DNA of 64,000 nucleotides, from NCBI RefSeq assembly GCF_028476545.1, contig NW_026731883.1:1-64000 (forward strand). The letters run 5' to 3'. Positions 23,032-35,900 of this stretch are shown in pieces; within the stretch, counting starts at the first letter, position 1, and the number at the start of each line of letters is the position of its first letter. The notes below the pieces were generated by a model, which did no database searches, had not been told where the DNA came from, and was given only the letters and a program-made list of their open reading frames with translations. The DNA is from Physella acuta (taxonomy: Eukaryota; Mollusca; Gastropoda; Physidae). Made by a program: the position numbers and the translations under genes.

Positions 23032-26000
23032 TTAACAGTCTGTTCTCATACCAGCGCGACCATGAAAGAATTGATGGTTGCTGACAAAAAATTTCGTATT
23101 CTTTCTGTTTCTCAAACTTCTCCGCGGACCACTTATCTGATGGTCTACTGTCTCTCTGCTTCTGGGAGGAACGGGATCCTCTTCGTTGCCGTTATCCTCC
23201 ACTTGTGTATCGCTGTTGTTCTGTTGATGGTGACATGGTTCCGGGATGGGTATGTGAATTTCCGTTATAGTTTCCGGTTCCCTAATTGTCTTGGGTTTCC
23301 TTGTGTGTAACTGCTCTTCTTGACTATGACAATATTTCTTTAATTGAGCAATATTCGCCCACCGATCTGGTTTGGTGTGATCGATGGGTCTTATCTTAAA
23401 GGGGCCACCTGCTACTTTAGGCATCTCCACGACTTGCCATATCTCCTGTCCCCAGAGGTCGTGGATTTTGTTTCTGCCTAACGGGTGGCTACGCAGTAAT
23501 ACCCTGTCGTTCAGTTTGAGTGGCGGGTCCTTTGTCTGTACCGGCGGTTCCCTTCGCCGTGCTTCATGTTCTAGTCTTTCCTGTACTACCCTGTACATTT
23601 CTCTAATTCGTCTCATATGTTCATTCACATATTCCAGTGCAGTGTATGAGCCAGTCATACTCTCCTTTTTTCCTAGGAACAAGTCAAGAGGGAGTCGAGC
23701 CTCCCGTCCGAACAGCAACATGTGTGGCGAAAAGCCGGTTGTGGCATGGGGGGTGCAGTTGTATAGATATACCAACTCTGGGAGAAAATCAGGCCAACGT
23801 TTTTTCTGTTCAGGTTCTAGGGTACGCAGCAAATCATGCATGCTGCGGTTGAACCGCTCGCACTGTCCGTTTCCTTTCGGATTAAATGTGGTTGTTCTAG
23901 ATTTGTTGATCCCGTAGTGGCTGCACAGTTGGTTGATTACTTCTGACTCGAAGGCCCTTCCTTGGTCAGAGTGTAATTGTCTTGGTATGCCATATTTGAT
24001 GAACCAATGTTCTATTAAGACCTTTGCCACTGTTTTGGCAGTCTGATCTCGTGTGGGCACCGCCACAGTCCATTTGGTGAATACATCAGTCACTACCAAC
24101 ACATGTTCCGTCCCATCCGATGATTGCTCCAACGACGTAAAGTCCATAGCCACAATCTCTAGTGGTTTTGTCGCTAGTAGGTGTCCTGATGGCTGTCTCA
24201 TTTTGACAACTGGCATTTTCGCATGCTGACACCTCACACAAGCCTCACAATGGCGTTTGACCTCCATTTCCATATTGGGCCAGTAACACCTCCGTCGTAA
24301 TATTTTGTGCGTCCTGTCCTGACCCTGGTGTCCTGCCCTGTCATGTGCCAACCTTAGCACTTCTTCTCGTAATTGTCCAGGCACCACCACCTGGTGTATT
24401 GTCCCATCAATTTGGTCATGAATTCTCCGCATGAGAACACCATCCTTTATACTGAGACGGTCCCACTGACTCAGTATTTTCTTTGTTTCTCGACCAAATT
24501 GTTCTCTTTCCCTTCTTCCTGGGAATTTTTGTTCCTGGACGTGTTTCAACAGCGGCTGTAAGCCACTATCCGTTCTCTGGGCATCTCTTATCTCTTTATT
24601 ATTAAGGCAATTAAAATCACTAATGTCCATATGTCCGGGCTCTGTGGATATGTGCTCCACCCCGGTCTGTCCGTTTTGCATCACTTGCACCCCGTGAGGG
24701 ATATCTGTTGACGCTCTGACCCCACATATTCCTGTCAGCGTTTCTTCCTCATCGCCCGGTCTCTCGTACGGATTCCTTGATAAAGCGTCCGCATTGCCAT
24801 TGGACCGCCCCGGGCGATATTTTATCTCCAGGTCAAAGAGTGCCAATTCTGCTGCCCATCGCTGTTCGATGGATCCCAACTTTGCTGTCTTTAGGTGACT
24901 CAAGGGGTTATTGTCAGTGTATACCACACATTTAGCACCTAATAGATAGTCCCTGAATTTTTCAGTCACAGCCCATTTTAATGTCAAAAGTTCTAGTTTC
25001 ATGGCGCTGTAATTTGTCATGTTCTTCTCTGATTCCTTCAGAGCTCGACTGGCATACGCAATAACCCTGAAACCTTGCTTTTGTTGTTGTGATAGCACAG
25101 CTCCCAGACCTTTAGAGCTGGCGTCAATTTCTAGCCGAAATGGTTTGTCAAAGTCCGCGTATCCTAATATCGGCGTCTCTGTCAAAGCCTTTTTCAATAG
25201 CTTAAACGAGTTCAGGCATTCATCAGTCCATAATTCACCTATCAGTTGTGTTTTACCTTTCTTTTTCTCCTTACTGTGTTTCTTTGTCATTTTGTTTACC
25301 AAGTCATGCAACGGTGCGGCAATTTTTGCAAAACCAGGTACAAATTTTCTATAATAGGAAGCAAAGCCCAAGAATGATCTGACCTCTACCGTGGTTGTTG
25401 GCTGTTTCCATTCTTTAACAGCTGCAATTTTATCTGGGTCAGTGGCGATGCCATCCGACGAAATCACATAACCCAAAAAACGTACCGATTTCAGACCGAA
25501 GCAGCATTTGTCTGGGTTCAGCTTTACTCCTATGTCTCTAAGACGGAGAAACACTTGTTCTAATCTTTCTAGATGGTCCTCCCAAGTTTTTGAGTAAACT
25601 AGTATATCATCCAAGTACACCAACATTATTTGAAATAGAAAGTCACTCATAGCACTCTGCATTACTCGCTGGAATGTAGCAGGCGCATTAGTTAGACCAA
25701 ACGGCATACGGGTCCACTCGTACAGTCCCAGTGGAGAAATAAATGCAGTCTTATGTTGATCGTTGGGGTGCATGGCCACTTGGTGGTAGCCGCTAGCCAA
25801 ATCCAAGGTAGAAAAAAATCTTGCTCCCCCCCAACGCATCAAGACATTCATCAATACGAGGCAAGGGGAATGCATCCCTTCTTGTGATATTGTTCAATTT
25901 CCGGTAATCACAACACAGTCTTATCTCCCCTGACTTCTTTTTTACCACTACTATCGGTGCCGCATACGGGCTCGTGCTGGTTGTAATAATTCCCTTTTTT

Positions 26001-27885
26001 AGTAGATCGTTCAGGTGTGCTTTCACCGCAGAGTAGTGACTTGGTGGTAATCTTCGATAAGGTTGCGCCACCGGCTTGTCTTGTAGTAAGGGTATCTGGT
26101 GTTTTATTACTTCCGTGTAACCCAAATCACCCTCGTACGAGGCAAATATATCCCTGTACTTATTCAGCAATTCATTTAGTTTTGGGTCCTCAGTTTCCGG
26201 GAATGTATATGATCGGCCATCCTCTTTCTTCACCTCGGCCGTCACATTGACCGACCTAATTGTTACTTCATTACTGCTGGTATTGCTCAGTTCGATGCAC
26301 TGTGCCGACCTTAGTACCCCGACGTTCTGTGGTACTCCTACCAGAGTATTAGGCGGTATAAAAATTTCCTCATCCAAAACATTTGCCACTAATCCTTGAA
26401 CTAGTCCATTTTCCGCTGATGTGTATGTCCGCAGTAACACGACGCCTGCCCTCAGTGCGGCGCCACATGGTTCTATCATCACATCACCATTCACGCTTCT
26501 ATCACCAATTTGTAATGTGATTGCCTTGACCGTGTTTGCCGGGACTGATATCCTTCCTCTGGTCTTGGCAAACCTGGCCAACTTGGATCCCCGACCTGGT
26601 GTGGTCGATCCGACAATATTTGTAAGAAATTCTGGCAACTGGCCAAGAATATTCATGCCCAACAGGCAAGGTATATTTGACACATTTGTCTCTAGGTTGT
26701 GTTTCGTAACGAACACCCCAACCTGCTTCAACCTATGTCCCGCCACCACGACATCCGCCAGAAAATAACCACAGTATGGAATGGTTAGTCCATTAGCTGC
26801 CGTCAGGCGCATGCATGTGTCAGACCTCAACCTATGGTCTTTTCCTTTCATCCATTTGGTGTAAAAATTTTCCGTAATTGTCGTCACCTGGGAGCCTGTA
26901 TCCACAATTGCCTTCACCGCGATGTCCCCAATCGTAATCACCATTTCGGGACAGACTCCTATCATTTTGTTTCTTGGGCCATAACCTCGCCCCTCTGTAG
27001 CCTGGCCCTGCCTTACAGAGGACGACCGTTTCCCTGACAGTACCGTGCCATATGTCCGGGTTGTGAACAGGCCAAGCAAATTGGTCGACCGTCAGCCGTC
27101 CACCGGGGCGATGGACCGGCGGGTCGCGGCCGTCCAACCTGTCTCTGTTTTGTCCCGTTCTTTTCCTGATTCTCAGCTGTTGACCTGCTTTCTAACCTCT
27201 CCAATCGTTGGTCAACCTTATCCAGGTGGGCCAACAGTTGAGCCATCATGGTTTCCACCGTGCCGGTCCCTGTGGGTGGGGATTGTTTATGTTCCGGCAC
27301 AGAGACTTTGTCCACCGAACAGTTCGATTGGTCCTCATCCTCGGACCTGCGGATCGCTGAGTTCCTGACCTGAAGGAAGATCAACTGCGGGTCTTTGTGG
27401 ACCTCCTCTTTCAACTCTCTCCTTAAGATCGGGGTTGCTAGCCCCTCGATGAAATGGTCCCTCAGTAGGCGTACATCAATGTCAGGTGTTTTGCCCTTTA
27501 CCGAATCAAAGGCCCTGTTCATTCGGTGTGAATACTCCATCACACTCTCCGCCATTCTCTGCTTTAAGCCTACGAACCCCGATAGCAGTTGCGATCCCGA
27601 CCGTCTCTCCCCAAAGGTCTCCATAATTAGATCCAGCACCTTATCTGGATCTGATTGGATGGTTTTATCGTGGCATTTGACCTCTGCCCTAACCGTCTCT
27701 CCTATACTGCCCATCAGCAGTCTTAATCTTTCCTCTGGTGACATGTGTCTCGAGGCCCAGGCCGCTTTGACCTCTTCACTGAACCTGTTGGTTAAAGCTG
27801 GATCACCGTCCCCGTAAAATTTGTTAATGTGGGACTCTCTGGGCAGGACCACAATATGGGTCTGCTTCTCGTCCAGAGTAGACAT
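23032..27885 (-). pseudogene. gag-pol remnant of copy 1
   Basis: Translated pieces match the copy-2 polyprotein almost throughout: a Gag region with a CCHC zinc knuckle, an aspartic protease with DTGS, a reverse transcriptase with YLDD, an RNase H, and an integrase with an HHCC head and DD35E core. The frame is interrupted about twice, so no single polyprotein is encoded. With the young LTRs this suggests that it decayed recently, or was copied from an already defective RNA. Confidence 0.93.
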
Positions 27886-28075
27886 TTTATTCCTTGAGTA
27901 AAAAAAAAGAGTTCTTTCTTACCGTGTGTGTATGAAAAATTTTCCTCGTTCCTCAATTTTCACTGTTCCTGAATGTCCGAATTCACACACACACGAAACA
28001 CAGTTATGAACAAGGTTGACTATGGGTGCCTCAAGCGGCAAGTCTCGTTGAATTCATCCTGTCCGCAGCGCCAAA

Positions 28076-28754
28076 TGTAACGAGACTATTTGCCTGTAGT
28101 GCCAAATGTTAACGAGTTCTGCTCGACAACGCCAAATGTTACCGAGTCTAACCACTCATTCTACACAACATCGACCACAGTATAGATACTCGAAGATGCA
28201 GGTTCGCTATTGATCCTTTTATTACATGAATCAAAGAAATGCTTCACAATAATATAATGAATCAAAAGGAATGCTTCACAATAATAGTCTGAATCAACTG
28301 ACCCCCAACAGTCCTCACTAGTCTTCACATAACTGAATGCCCATGTCTATCGTCCTTCTTAACACAATACGGCTAACCCGTTCAATAACCAACTTGATAC
28401 TGCCACACTGACTGACTGATCGAGAGAGAGCTAGCTCAGCCGTCGCCTTCCTATATATCCCTTCGTATTCGTAATCGTATTCGGTTCTATCATAATCGTA
28501 ATCGTAATCGATTCTAATCGTTGCATCAGAATGTTAATTACGCCGCTTCTGTCGTACAGTCCGATTTAATAAGCCATCTGCATCCTGTCACATCAAAGTT
28601 GACAGACCGTATTGCGTTCTTATCGTATCGCTTCCCAAGATACTACGCCTTGGCTTTCTGATCGTTATCAGCCAACACCTGCGTTATTGCATCAGTCGTG
28701 TCAAAGTTGACAGCGCTGTACTGCGTTCTTATGTCTCTGGTAACTTCCCCTAGT

Positions 28755-28758
<4 letters not shown>
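28076..28758 (-). repeat. 5' LTR of copy 1
   Basis: 683 bp, nearly identical to the 3' LTR. It abuts the (TA)n tract on its outer side and the primer-binding site on its inner side. Confidence 0.95.

Positions 28759-28833
<75 letters not shown>
28759..28833. repeat. (TA)n microsatellite, right flank of retroelement
   Basis: Continues the TA tract interrupted by copy 1, then passes into TGTGTGCGCGCGTGTGTG. The minus-strand Tyr-Ile reading is an artefact. Confidence 0.96.
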
Positions 28834-28835
<2 letters not shown>

Positions 28836-29100
28836 TTTTGTGTGCGCGCGTGTGTGTAGGTGTGTGATACGAATTAACTGCATACCGGCTAGTTAAAGAT
28901 ATTAAGATAGATTGCTACTTCATTTAGTTCCATTAATGCATCTGACGAAAATAATTGCGTAAAGACAATCACATGACGGTGTGAATGCAGGGGCGTGTCG
29001 ACAATCAAGTTGAGGGCGGGGGGGTAGGTGCATTTCCGCCTATCACACCCACTCACGTGACCCATTAAGACGGTTATATAGTCTAATTATTATTCTGTTT
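28834..29100. other. Unique DNA with a lone TIR-like motif
   Basis: TGCAGGGGCGTGTCGAC at 28987-29003 resembles the hAT-like MITE ends elsewhere in the window, but no partner end was found nearby. It may be a MITE fragment. Confidence 0.35.
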
Positions 29101-29400
29101 AGACAATTGGATGGGGCTTTTTACAAGGAGATCAACGGGATGAGATTGTTACAAATAGGCCAAGCTGAAACATTGTTACATGTAGATAAACGTGATTAGA
29201 TTTTACAAGTTGACCAACATGATGATATTGTTACAAGTAGATCAACGTTATTAGATTGTTACAAGTAGACCAAGCTGAAAAATTGTTGCAAGTAGACCAA
29301 GCTGAAAGATTGTTACAAGTAGACCAAATTAATGATACTTTTACAATAGGACCAATTAGCAGTTACAAGTAGACCACGTTGACAGCGTTGTTACAGACTC
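29101..29400. repeat. Degenerate GTTACAAGTAGACCAA minisatellite
   Basis: About eight imperfect copies of 27-45 bp spacing with TTGTTACAAGTAGACCAAG. The closest copies lie at 29260-29340. Confidence 0.75.
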
Positions 29401-30822
29401 AGATTATGGGCTGAGAACAAGTAGTCTGGTGAATCAAATACAATGTCTACACTAACATTTAATTAGGAATATTAATGAAAGTTTCAAGTCAAAGATACAG
29501 TCGATTAAAGAGAAATTAACTCGGTAAAATGTAACCACGCCCCGGCAATGAGCCGGGTTATCCGCCGCCCGCTAATCTGGCATCAAAGAGAAGATGAGAG
29601 ATTAGCAATCAAAGTGGTGACATCCGGCCCGATCACGTTCAGCGCAAACTCCGCCAGAACAAGCCGCCGACACCGCTGGGGCGCCGTACCCCAGCGTCAC
29701 AATTAGAACACGCGGGTCTCTTTATCAGGCCTGCTGGTTCCTTAAAGGGTTGACCCTCATCTTTCTCCGTGGGTCTTGTATGACCCCCCATCCCCACATC
29801 AACCACCCCCAAATTCCAAGTTGACCTTATCTCGGATGTTACGTGCCCTCTCCCTTTTACCACCCCTCCCCTCACACAAAAATCGGACTCACCCTCAGGT
29901 CGGTCATGCCCCACCCCCCATCCCCTAAAGTTGGGGCTCCACCCTATATCTGACTCCCCCGCCCCCGCCCCCACCCTCACCAACTTGGGCCTCTTCCCAA
30001 CAAGCTCCATCGTGTATCCGGCCTTGACCTCATGACGGAAGTCGAGGTGAGGACTCTGGAAGGGACAAATCATCTGCTTTGTCCTATCTGCCCCCCCCCA
30101 CCCCAATCCTCCCAAACACCACCCACCCCCCTCCCATCTCTCGCTGCTAGCAACCGAACAGCCCACGAATCGACCCCCGCGCAAGCAAGAAAACAATTTT
30201 CGCCCCCAAATCCAACCTTTTCTAGGGCCGGCTATTGATTGGCCGAGTAATCAATTCTCCCCGCGCGACGGCTGCTGCCACCTCGCGGAGGACATTGAGA
30301 CATAACGGACATCAGCACGCTCCATAATAAAATGCACTCAAAACCACGGCGAGAGTTGTCTTTCCTTCTCGCCAAGTTCCCTCCCCTGACCAGCGGGTAA
30401 TTGATACATAAAATATGCAACGCGCCGGCTTATTTCAAGGCAACTAGCAAATAAATATCACCCTGCTTCTCTCCCCTGCCGGGTATGATACCGGGAATTT
30501 TTTTTTCTTCCCGAACAAGATTCTAGGAAAATTTCTTTCGTATTTAACAGCTCGGGTTTAAGTTTTTATAAAATGGGGGTTGTTCGGAATGTACGTAACG
30601 GTCAGAGCTAAGCACTTAACCAGGCCTGGAAATGACAAGATTGTGTGGTCCCCATTTGAACTGCTGAGCCGCTCCATGAGCAGTGGATTGTCTCCCTGTA
30701 GTGTATATTGGTTTGTCCTCAGCTCCCGTTTGGCTGAGTATGTTGGTTTAAGAAAAACCCTTGTTTATGTGCAAGGTTTAATTGGTTTCAGCGCTCGCTT
30801 CTGTTTTCTTATTAAGCTTTAA
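29401..30822. other. Unique DNA with candidate regulatory blocks
   Basis: 29520-29720 has two perfect GC hairpins: CCCGGC-AATGA-GCCGGG at 29541-29557 and CGCTGGGG-CGCCGTA-CCCCAGCG at 29674-29696. It also has two ATCAAAG (TCF/LEF-type) sites at 29582-29588 and 29608-29614. 30230-30440 is another non-repetitive block with GATTGGCC, TAATCAATT and CCATAATAAAATGC. Open frames (29639-30196 minus, 30580-30822 plus) show no domain and I do not call them. Confidence 0.35.
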
Positions 30823-32208
30823 TCTATAATAATAGTTTCGCTGTCTGACAAGAACGCTCTGTCTGTCAAGAACGCTCTGTCTGACAAGAACGCTCTAGAG
30901 AAAACACAAGGAAAATAAAAACATGCATAGTATTTCGAAAAACGAAGTATGACGTCGACACATTTAGCGCACAGAGTAGAAAATAATCTCAAGCCGGATA
31001 GTGCACACATTGATATGACGTCATTGATTTGGTCTAATTTGGTCTAATCTAAGTGGTTTGCGTGAAGTTTCTTTCATACAATTCTTCGGGTAGGGGCGAA
31101 GCCCCACCCCCGCGTAAGAACGTCTGAGCCCCCCCCCCCTCTCCCCAACTCAAAAGAAATTTCCTCATCGATACTCTATAATAAAATTACCGCCTAATTA
31201 ATGTGTCTCATCTAAAAAGTGGTTTTCTTGCAATTTCTTTAATGCAATTCTTCGCGTAGTGGCTATGCGCGACACCAGTGTTTCTTTCAGACTTTTTCCT
31301 CCACGGAGAGGGGTGAGGGTACTTGAAATTTTCGGGGGCGGGGGTAGAATTTTCGGGGAGGGGGCGGACACTGGAAAAAGTAAATAATTATATTTCGTTG
31401 AATGGGACGGTAGACATGTTTTTTAGAGGGGGGTGGGGTGTGTGGGGGTGGGGGGTGGTGTGTGTGGGGGTGGGGGGTGGGGGGGTGTGTGGGTGGGTGT
31501 GGGGTGGGGTGTGTGGGGGTGGGGGGTGGTGTGTGTGGGGGTGGGGGGTGGGGGGTGGTGTGTGTGGGGGTGGGGGGTGGGTGGGGGGGTGTGGGGGTGG
31601 GGGGGTGGTTTTAGTTTAGAGAAAAGAGACAGCACTATCAGCCTAGCGCCCGGTGTATCCTTCCTCAACGGGCCATTTTTCTCGTTCTATATAATAGTTT
31701 CGCTGTCTGTCAAGAACGCTCTGTCTGACAAGAACGCTCTGTCTGACAAGAACGCTCTAGAGAAAACACAAGCAAAATAAAAACATGCACAGTAATTCGA
31801 AAAACGAAATATGACGTCGACACATTTAGCGTAGAGTAGAACATAATCTCAAACCAGAGAGTGCACACAGTAATGTAATGACGTCATTGGTTCTACATTG
31901 AAAAAAAGGAAATGTTGTCTAATCTAAATGGTTTGCGTGAAGATTTTCTTGCATACAATTCTTCGGGTAGGGGCGAAGCCCCACCCCCCGCGTAAGAACG
32001 TCTGAGCCCCCCCCCCCCTCCCCAACTCAAAAGAAATTTCCTCATCGATACTCTATAATAAAATTACCGCCTAATTAATGTGTCTAATCTAAAAAGTGGT
32101 TTTCTTGCAATGGGACGGTAGACATGTTTTTTTTTGGGGGGGGGGGGGGGGGTGTGGAGGGGTGGGGGGGTGTGTGGGGGTGGGGGGGGTGGTGTGTGGG
32201 GGGGTGGG

Positions 32209-32770
32209 TTGGTTTCAGTGTTTCTTTCAGACTTTTTCCTCCCCGGAGAGGGGTGGGGGGTACTTGAAATTTTCGGGGGCGGGGGTAGAATTTTCTGGGA
32301 GGGGGCGGACACTGGAAAAAGTATATAATTATATTTCGTTGAATGGGACGGTAGACATGCTTTTTTGGGTGGTGGGGGTGGTGGAGGGGTGGGGAGGGGT
32401 GGTGTGGGGTGGGGTGGGGGTGGTGTGGGGGGGGGGGGTGGGGGTGGTGTGTGTGGGGGGGGGGTGGTGTGTGGGGGGGGTGGGTTGGTTTCAGTGTTTC
32501 TTTCAGACTTTTTCCTCCCCGGAGAGGGGTGGGGGGTACTTGAAATTTTCGGGGGCGGGGGTAGAATTTTCTGGGAGGGGGCGGACACTGGAAAAAGTAT
32601 ATAATTATATTTCGTTGAATTGGACGGTAGCCATGTTTTTTTTTTGGGGGGGTGGGGGGTGGGGGGCGGTGTGTGGAGGGGGTGGTGTGTGGGAGTGAGG
32701 GGTGGGGGTGGTGTGTGGTGTGTGGTGGGGGTGGGGGTGGTGTGGGGGGGTGGGGGGTAGGGTGGGGGTG
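32209..32770. repeat. Doubled 280-bp sub-block with G/T tracts (example, unit 2)
   Basis: Two successive copies of the sub-block: TTTCAGTGTTTCTTTCAGAC at about 32213 and again at about 32490, each followed by GAGAGGGGTGGGGGG, GGGGGCGGGGGTAGAATTTT, GGGGGCGGACACTGG and a G/T tract of 100-170 bases rich in GGGGTGGGGG. Similar pairs lie at 33411-33980, 35588-36195 and 36824-37385. The tracts have dense GGG-runs able to form quadruplexes, all on the plus strand. Confidence 0.9.
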
Positions 32771-32888
32771 GTGTGTGGGGGGGTGGGTTGGTTTTAGTTT
32801 AGAGAAAAGAGACAGCACTATCAGCCTAGCGCCCGTTGTACCCTTCCTCAACGGGCCATTTTTCTCGTCTATAATAATAGTTTCGCTG

Positions 32889-32892
32889 TCTG

Positions 32893-32931
<39 letters not shown>

Positions 32932-32934
32932 GTC
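32889..32934. repeat. (CTAT)n tract inside the satellite
   Basis: In unit 3 the head module carries a CTAT tetranucleotide expansion that the other units lack or have only as CTGTCTAT. It sits exactly at the CTGTCTG repeat, so slippage of that repeat is the likely origin. Confidence 0.9.
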
Positions 32935-35900
32935 TGACAAGAACGCTCTAGAGAAAACACAAGGAATTTAAAAACCTGCACAGTAATTCGAAAAACGAAA
33001 TATGACGTCGACACATTTAGCGTAGAGTAGAACATAATCTCAAACCAGAGAGTGCACACAGTAATGTAATGACGTCATTGAAACATTGAAAAAAAGGAAA
33101 TGTTGTCTAATCTAAATGGTTTGCGTGAAGAGTTTCTTGCATACAATTCTTCGGGTAGGGGCGAAGCCCCACCCCCCGCGTAAGAACGTCTGAGCCCCCC
33201 CCCCTCCCCAACTCAAAAGAAATTTCCTCATCGATACTCTATAATAAAATTACCGCCTAATTAATGTGTCTAATCTAAAAAGTGGTTTTCTTGCACTGGG
33301 ACGGTAGACATGTTTTTTTTTTGGGGGGGGGGGGGGTGTGGAGGGGTGGGCGGGGGTGTGTGTGGGGGGGTGGTGTGTGGGGGTGGGGGGGGGTGTGGGG
33401 GGTGGGTTGGTTTCAGTGTTTCTTTCAGACTTTTTCCTCCCCGGAGAGGGGTGGGGGTACTTGAAATTTTCGGGGGCGGGGGTAGAATTTTCTGGGAGGG
33501 GGCGGACACTGGAAAAAGTATATAATTATATTTCGTTGAATGGGACGGTAGACATGTTTTTTTTTGGGGGTGGGGGGTGGTGGAGGGGTGGGGGGGTGGT
33601 GTGTGTGTGGGGGTGGGGGTGGGGGTGTGTGTGTGGGGGGGGGGGTGGGGGTGGTGTGGGGGGGGGGTGGGGGTGGTGTGTGGGGGGGTGGGTTGGTTTC
33701 AGTGTTTCTTTCAGACTTTTTCCTCCCCGGAGAGGGGTGGGGGTACTTGAAATTTTCGGGGGCGGGGGTAGAATTTTCTGGGAGGGGGCGGACACTGGAA
33801 AAAGTATATAACTATATTTCGTTGAATGGGACGGTAGACATGTTTTTTTTTGGGGGGGGGGGTGGGGGGGCGGTGTGTGGAGGGGGTGGTGTGTGGGGGT
33901 GAGGGGTGGGGGTGGGGTGGTGTGTGGTGGGGGGTGAGGGTGGGGGTGGGGGGTGGGGGTGGGGGGTGGGGTGAGGGTGGTGTGTGGGGGGGTGGGTTGG
34001 TTTTAGTTTAGAGATAAGAGACAGCACTATCAGCCTAGCGCCCGTTGTACCCTTCCTCAACGGGCCATTTTTCTCGTCTATAATAATAGTTTCGCTGTCT
34101 GTCTATCTGACAAGAACGCTCTGTCTGACAAGAACGCTCTGTCTGACAAGAACGCTCTAGAGAAAACACAAGCAATTTAAAAACATGCACAGTAATTCGA
34201 AAAACGAAATATGACGTCGACACATTTAGCGTAGAGTAGAACATAATCTCAAACCAGAGAGTGCACACAGTAATATGACGTCATTGATTATCGCGTAAAC
34301 ATTGAAAAAAGCAAATTTTATCTAATCTAAGTGGTTTGCGTGAAGAGTTTCTTTCATAGAATTCTTTGGGTAGGGGCGAAGCCCCACCCCCGTGTAAGAA
34401 CGTCTGAGCCCACCCCCCCTCCCTAACTCAAAAGAAATTTCTTTATTGATACTCTATAATAAAATTACCGCCTAATTAATGTGTCTAATCTAAAAAGTGG
34501 TTTTCTTGCAATGGGACGGTAGACATGTTTTTTTTGGGGGGGGGGGGGGGTGGGGGGGTGGGGGGGGGGGTGTGGAGGGGTGGGGTGGGGTGTGGGGGGT
34601 TGGGGGGTGGTGTGTGTGGGGGGGGGGGGGTGGGTTGGTTTCAGTGTTTCAGACTTTTTCCTCCCCGGAGAGGGGTGGGGGTACTTGAAATTTTCGGGGG
34701 CGGGGGTAGAATTTTCTGGGAGGGGGCGGACACTGGAAAAAGTATATAATTATATTTCGTTGAATGGGACGGTAGACATGTTTTTTTTTGGGGGGGGAGG
34801 TGGAGGGGGGGGTGCAGGGGTGGGGGGTGGGGGGCGGTGTGTGGAGGGGGTGGTGTGTGTGGGGGGGGTGTGTGGGGGGTGGGGGTGGTGTGGGGGGGTG
34901 GGGGTGGTGTGTGTGGGGGGGGGGTGTTGGTTTTAGTTTAGAGAAAAGAGACAGCACTATCAGCCTAGCGCCCGTTGTACCCTTCCTCAACGGGCCATTT
35001 TTCTCGTCTATAATAATAGTTTCGCTGTCTGTCTATCTGACAAGAACGCTCTGTCTGACAAGAACGCTCTGTCTGACAAGAACGCTCTAGAGAAAACACA
35101 AGCAATTTAAAAACATGCACAGTAATTCGAAAAACGAAATATGACGTCGACACATTTAGCGTAGAGTAGAACATAATCTCAAACCAGAGAGTGCACACAG
35201 TAATATGACGTCATTGATTATCGCGTAAACATTGAAAAAAAGGAAATGTTGTCTAATCTAAATGGTTTGCGTGAAGAGTTTCTTGCATACAATTCTTCGG
35301 GTAGGGGCGAAGCCCCACCCCCCCCCCCCGCGTAAGAACGTCTGAGCCCCCCCCCCCTCCCCAACTCAAAAGAAATTTCCTCATCGAATAAAATTACCGC
35401 CTAATTAATGTGTCTAATCTAAAAAGTGGTTTTCTTGCAATGGGACGGTAGACATGTTTTTTTTGGGGGGGGGGGGGGGGGGGGGGGGTGGAGGGGTGGG
35501 TGTGGGGGGGGGGTGTGGGGGGGGGGGGGTTGGGGTGGTGTGTGGGGGTGGGGGGGGTGGGGGGGGTGTGGTGTGTGGGTTGGTTTTAGTGTTTCTTTCA
35601 GACTTTTTCCTCCCCGGAGAGGGGTGGGGGGTACTTGAAATTTTCGGGGGCGGGGGTAGAATTTTCTGGGAGGGGGCGGACACTGGAAAAAGTATATAAT
35701 TATATTTCGTTGAATGGGACGGTAGACATGTTTTTTTGGGGGGTGGGGGGGTGGTGGAGGGGTGGGGGGGGGGGGTGGTGTGTGTGGGGGGTGGGGGGTG
35801 GGGGGTGGTGTGTGTGGGGGGGGGGGGGGGTGGTGTGTGTGGGGGGGGGTGGGGGGTGGTGTGTGGGGGGGTGGGTTGGTTTCAGTGTTTCTTTCAGACT

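Larger units (their letters stand above)
22087..28758 (-). mobile_element. Ty3/gypsy LTR retrotransposon, copy 1 (broken)
   Basis: A 6.67-kb element on the minus strand: 5' LTR at 28076-28758, gag-pol remnant at 23032-27885, 3' LTR at 22087-22770. A primer site complementary to 28058-28073 (TGGCGCTGCGGACAGG in element sense) follows the 5' LTR. A purine-rich tract (AAAAAAAGGCAGGGGTGGA) precedes the 3' LTR. The LTRs differ by one substitution and one single-base indel over 684 bp, so the insertion is young. The gag-pro-RT-RNase H-integrase order marks Ty3/gypsy (Metaviridae). It is the same family as the plus-strand copy at 41647-48276, with a different U3 and a different arrangement at the U5 end. 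The coding region has about two breaks. Confidence 0.95.

Noticed and set aside
23062-27817. Plus-strand frames across copy 1 and minus-strand frames across copy 2
   Set aside because: They are antisense shadows of gag-pol.
29639-30196. 185-codon minus-strand frame
   Set aside because: Gly-rich reading of C-rich sequence; no domain and no supporting neighbour.
32084-32851. 255-codon and many other long frames on both strands in 31.3-37.5 kb
   Set aside because: They are Gly/Trp- or Pro/His-rich readings of G/T tracts, repeat with every satellite unit, and stay open in several frames at once.
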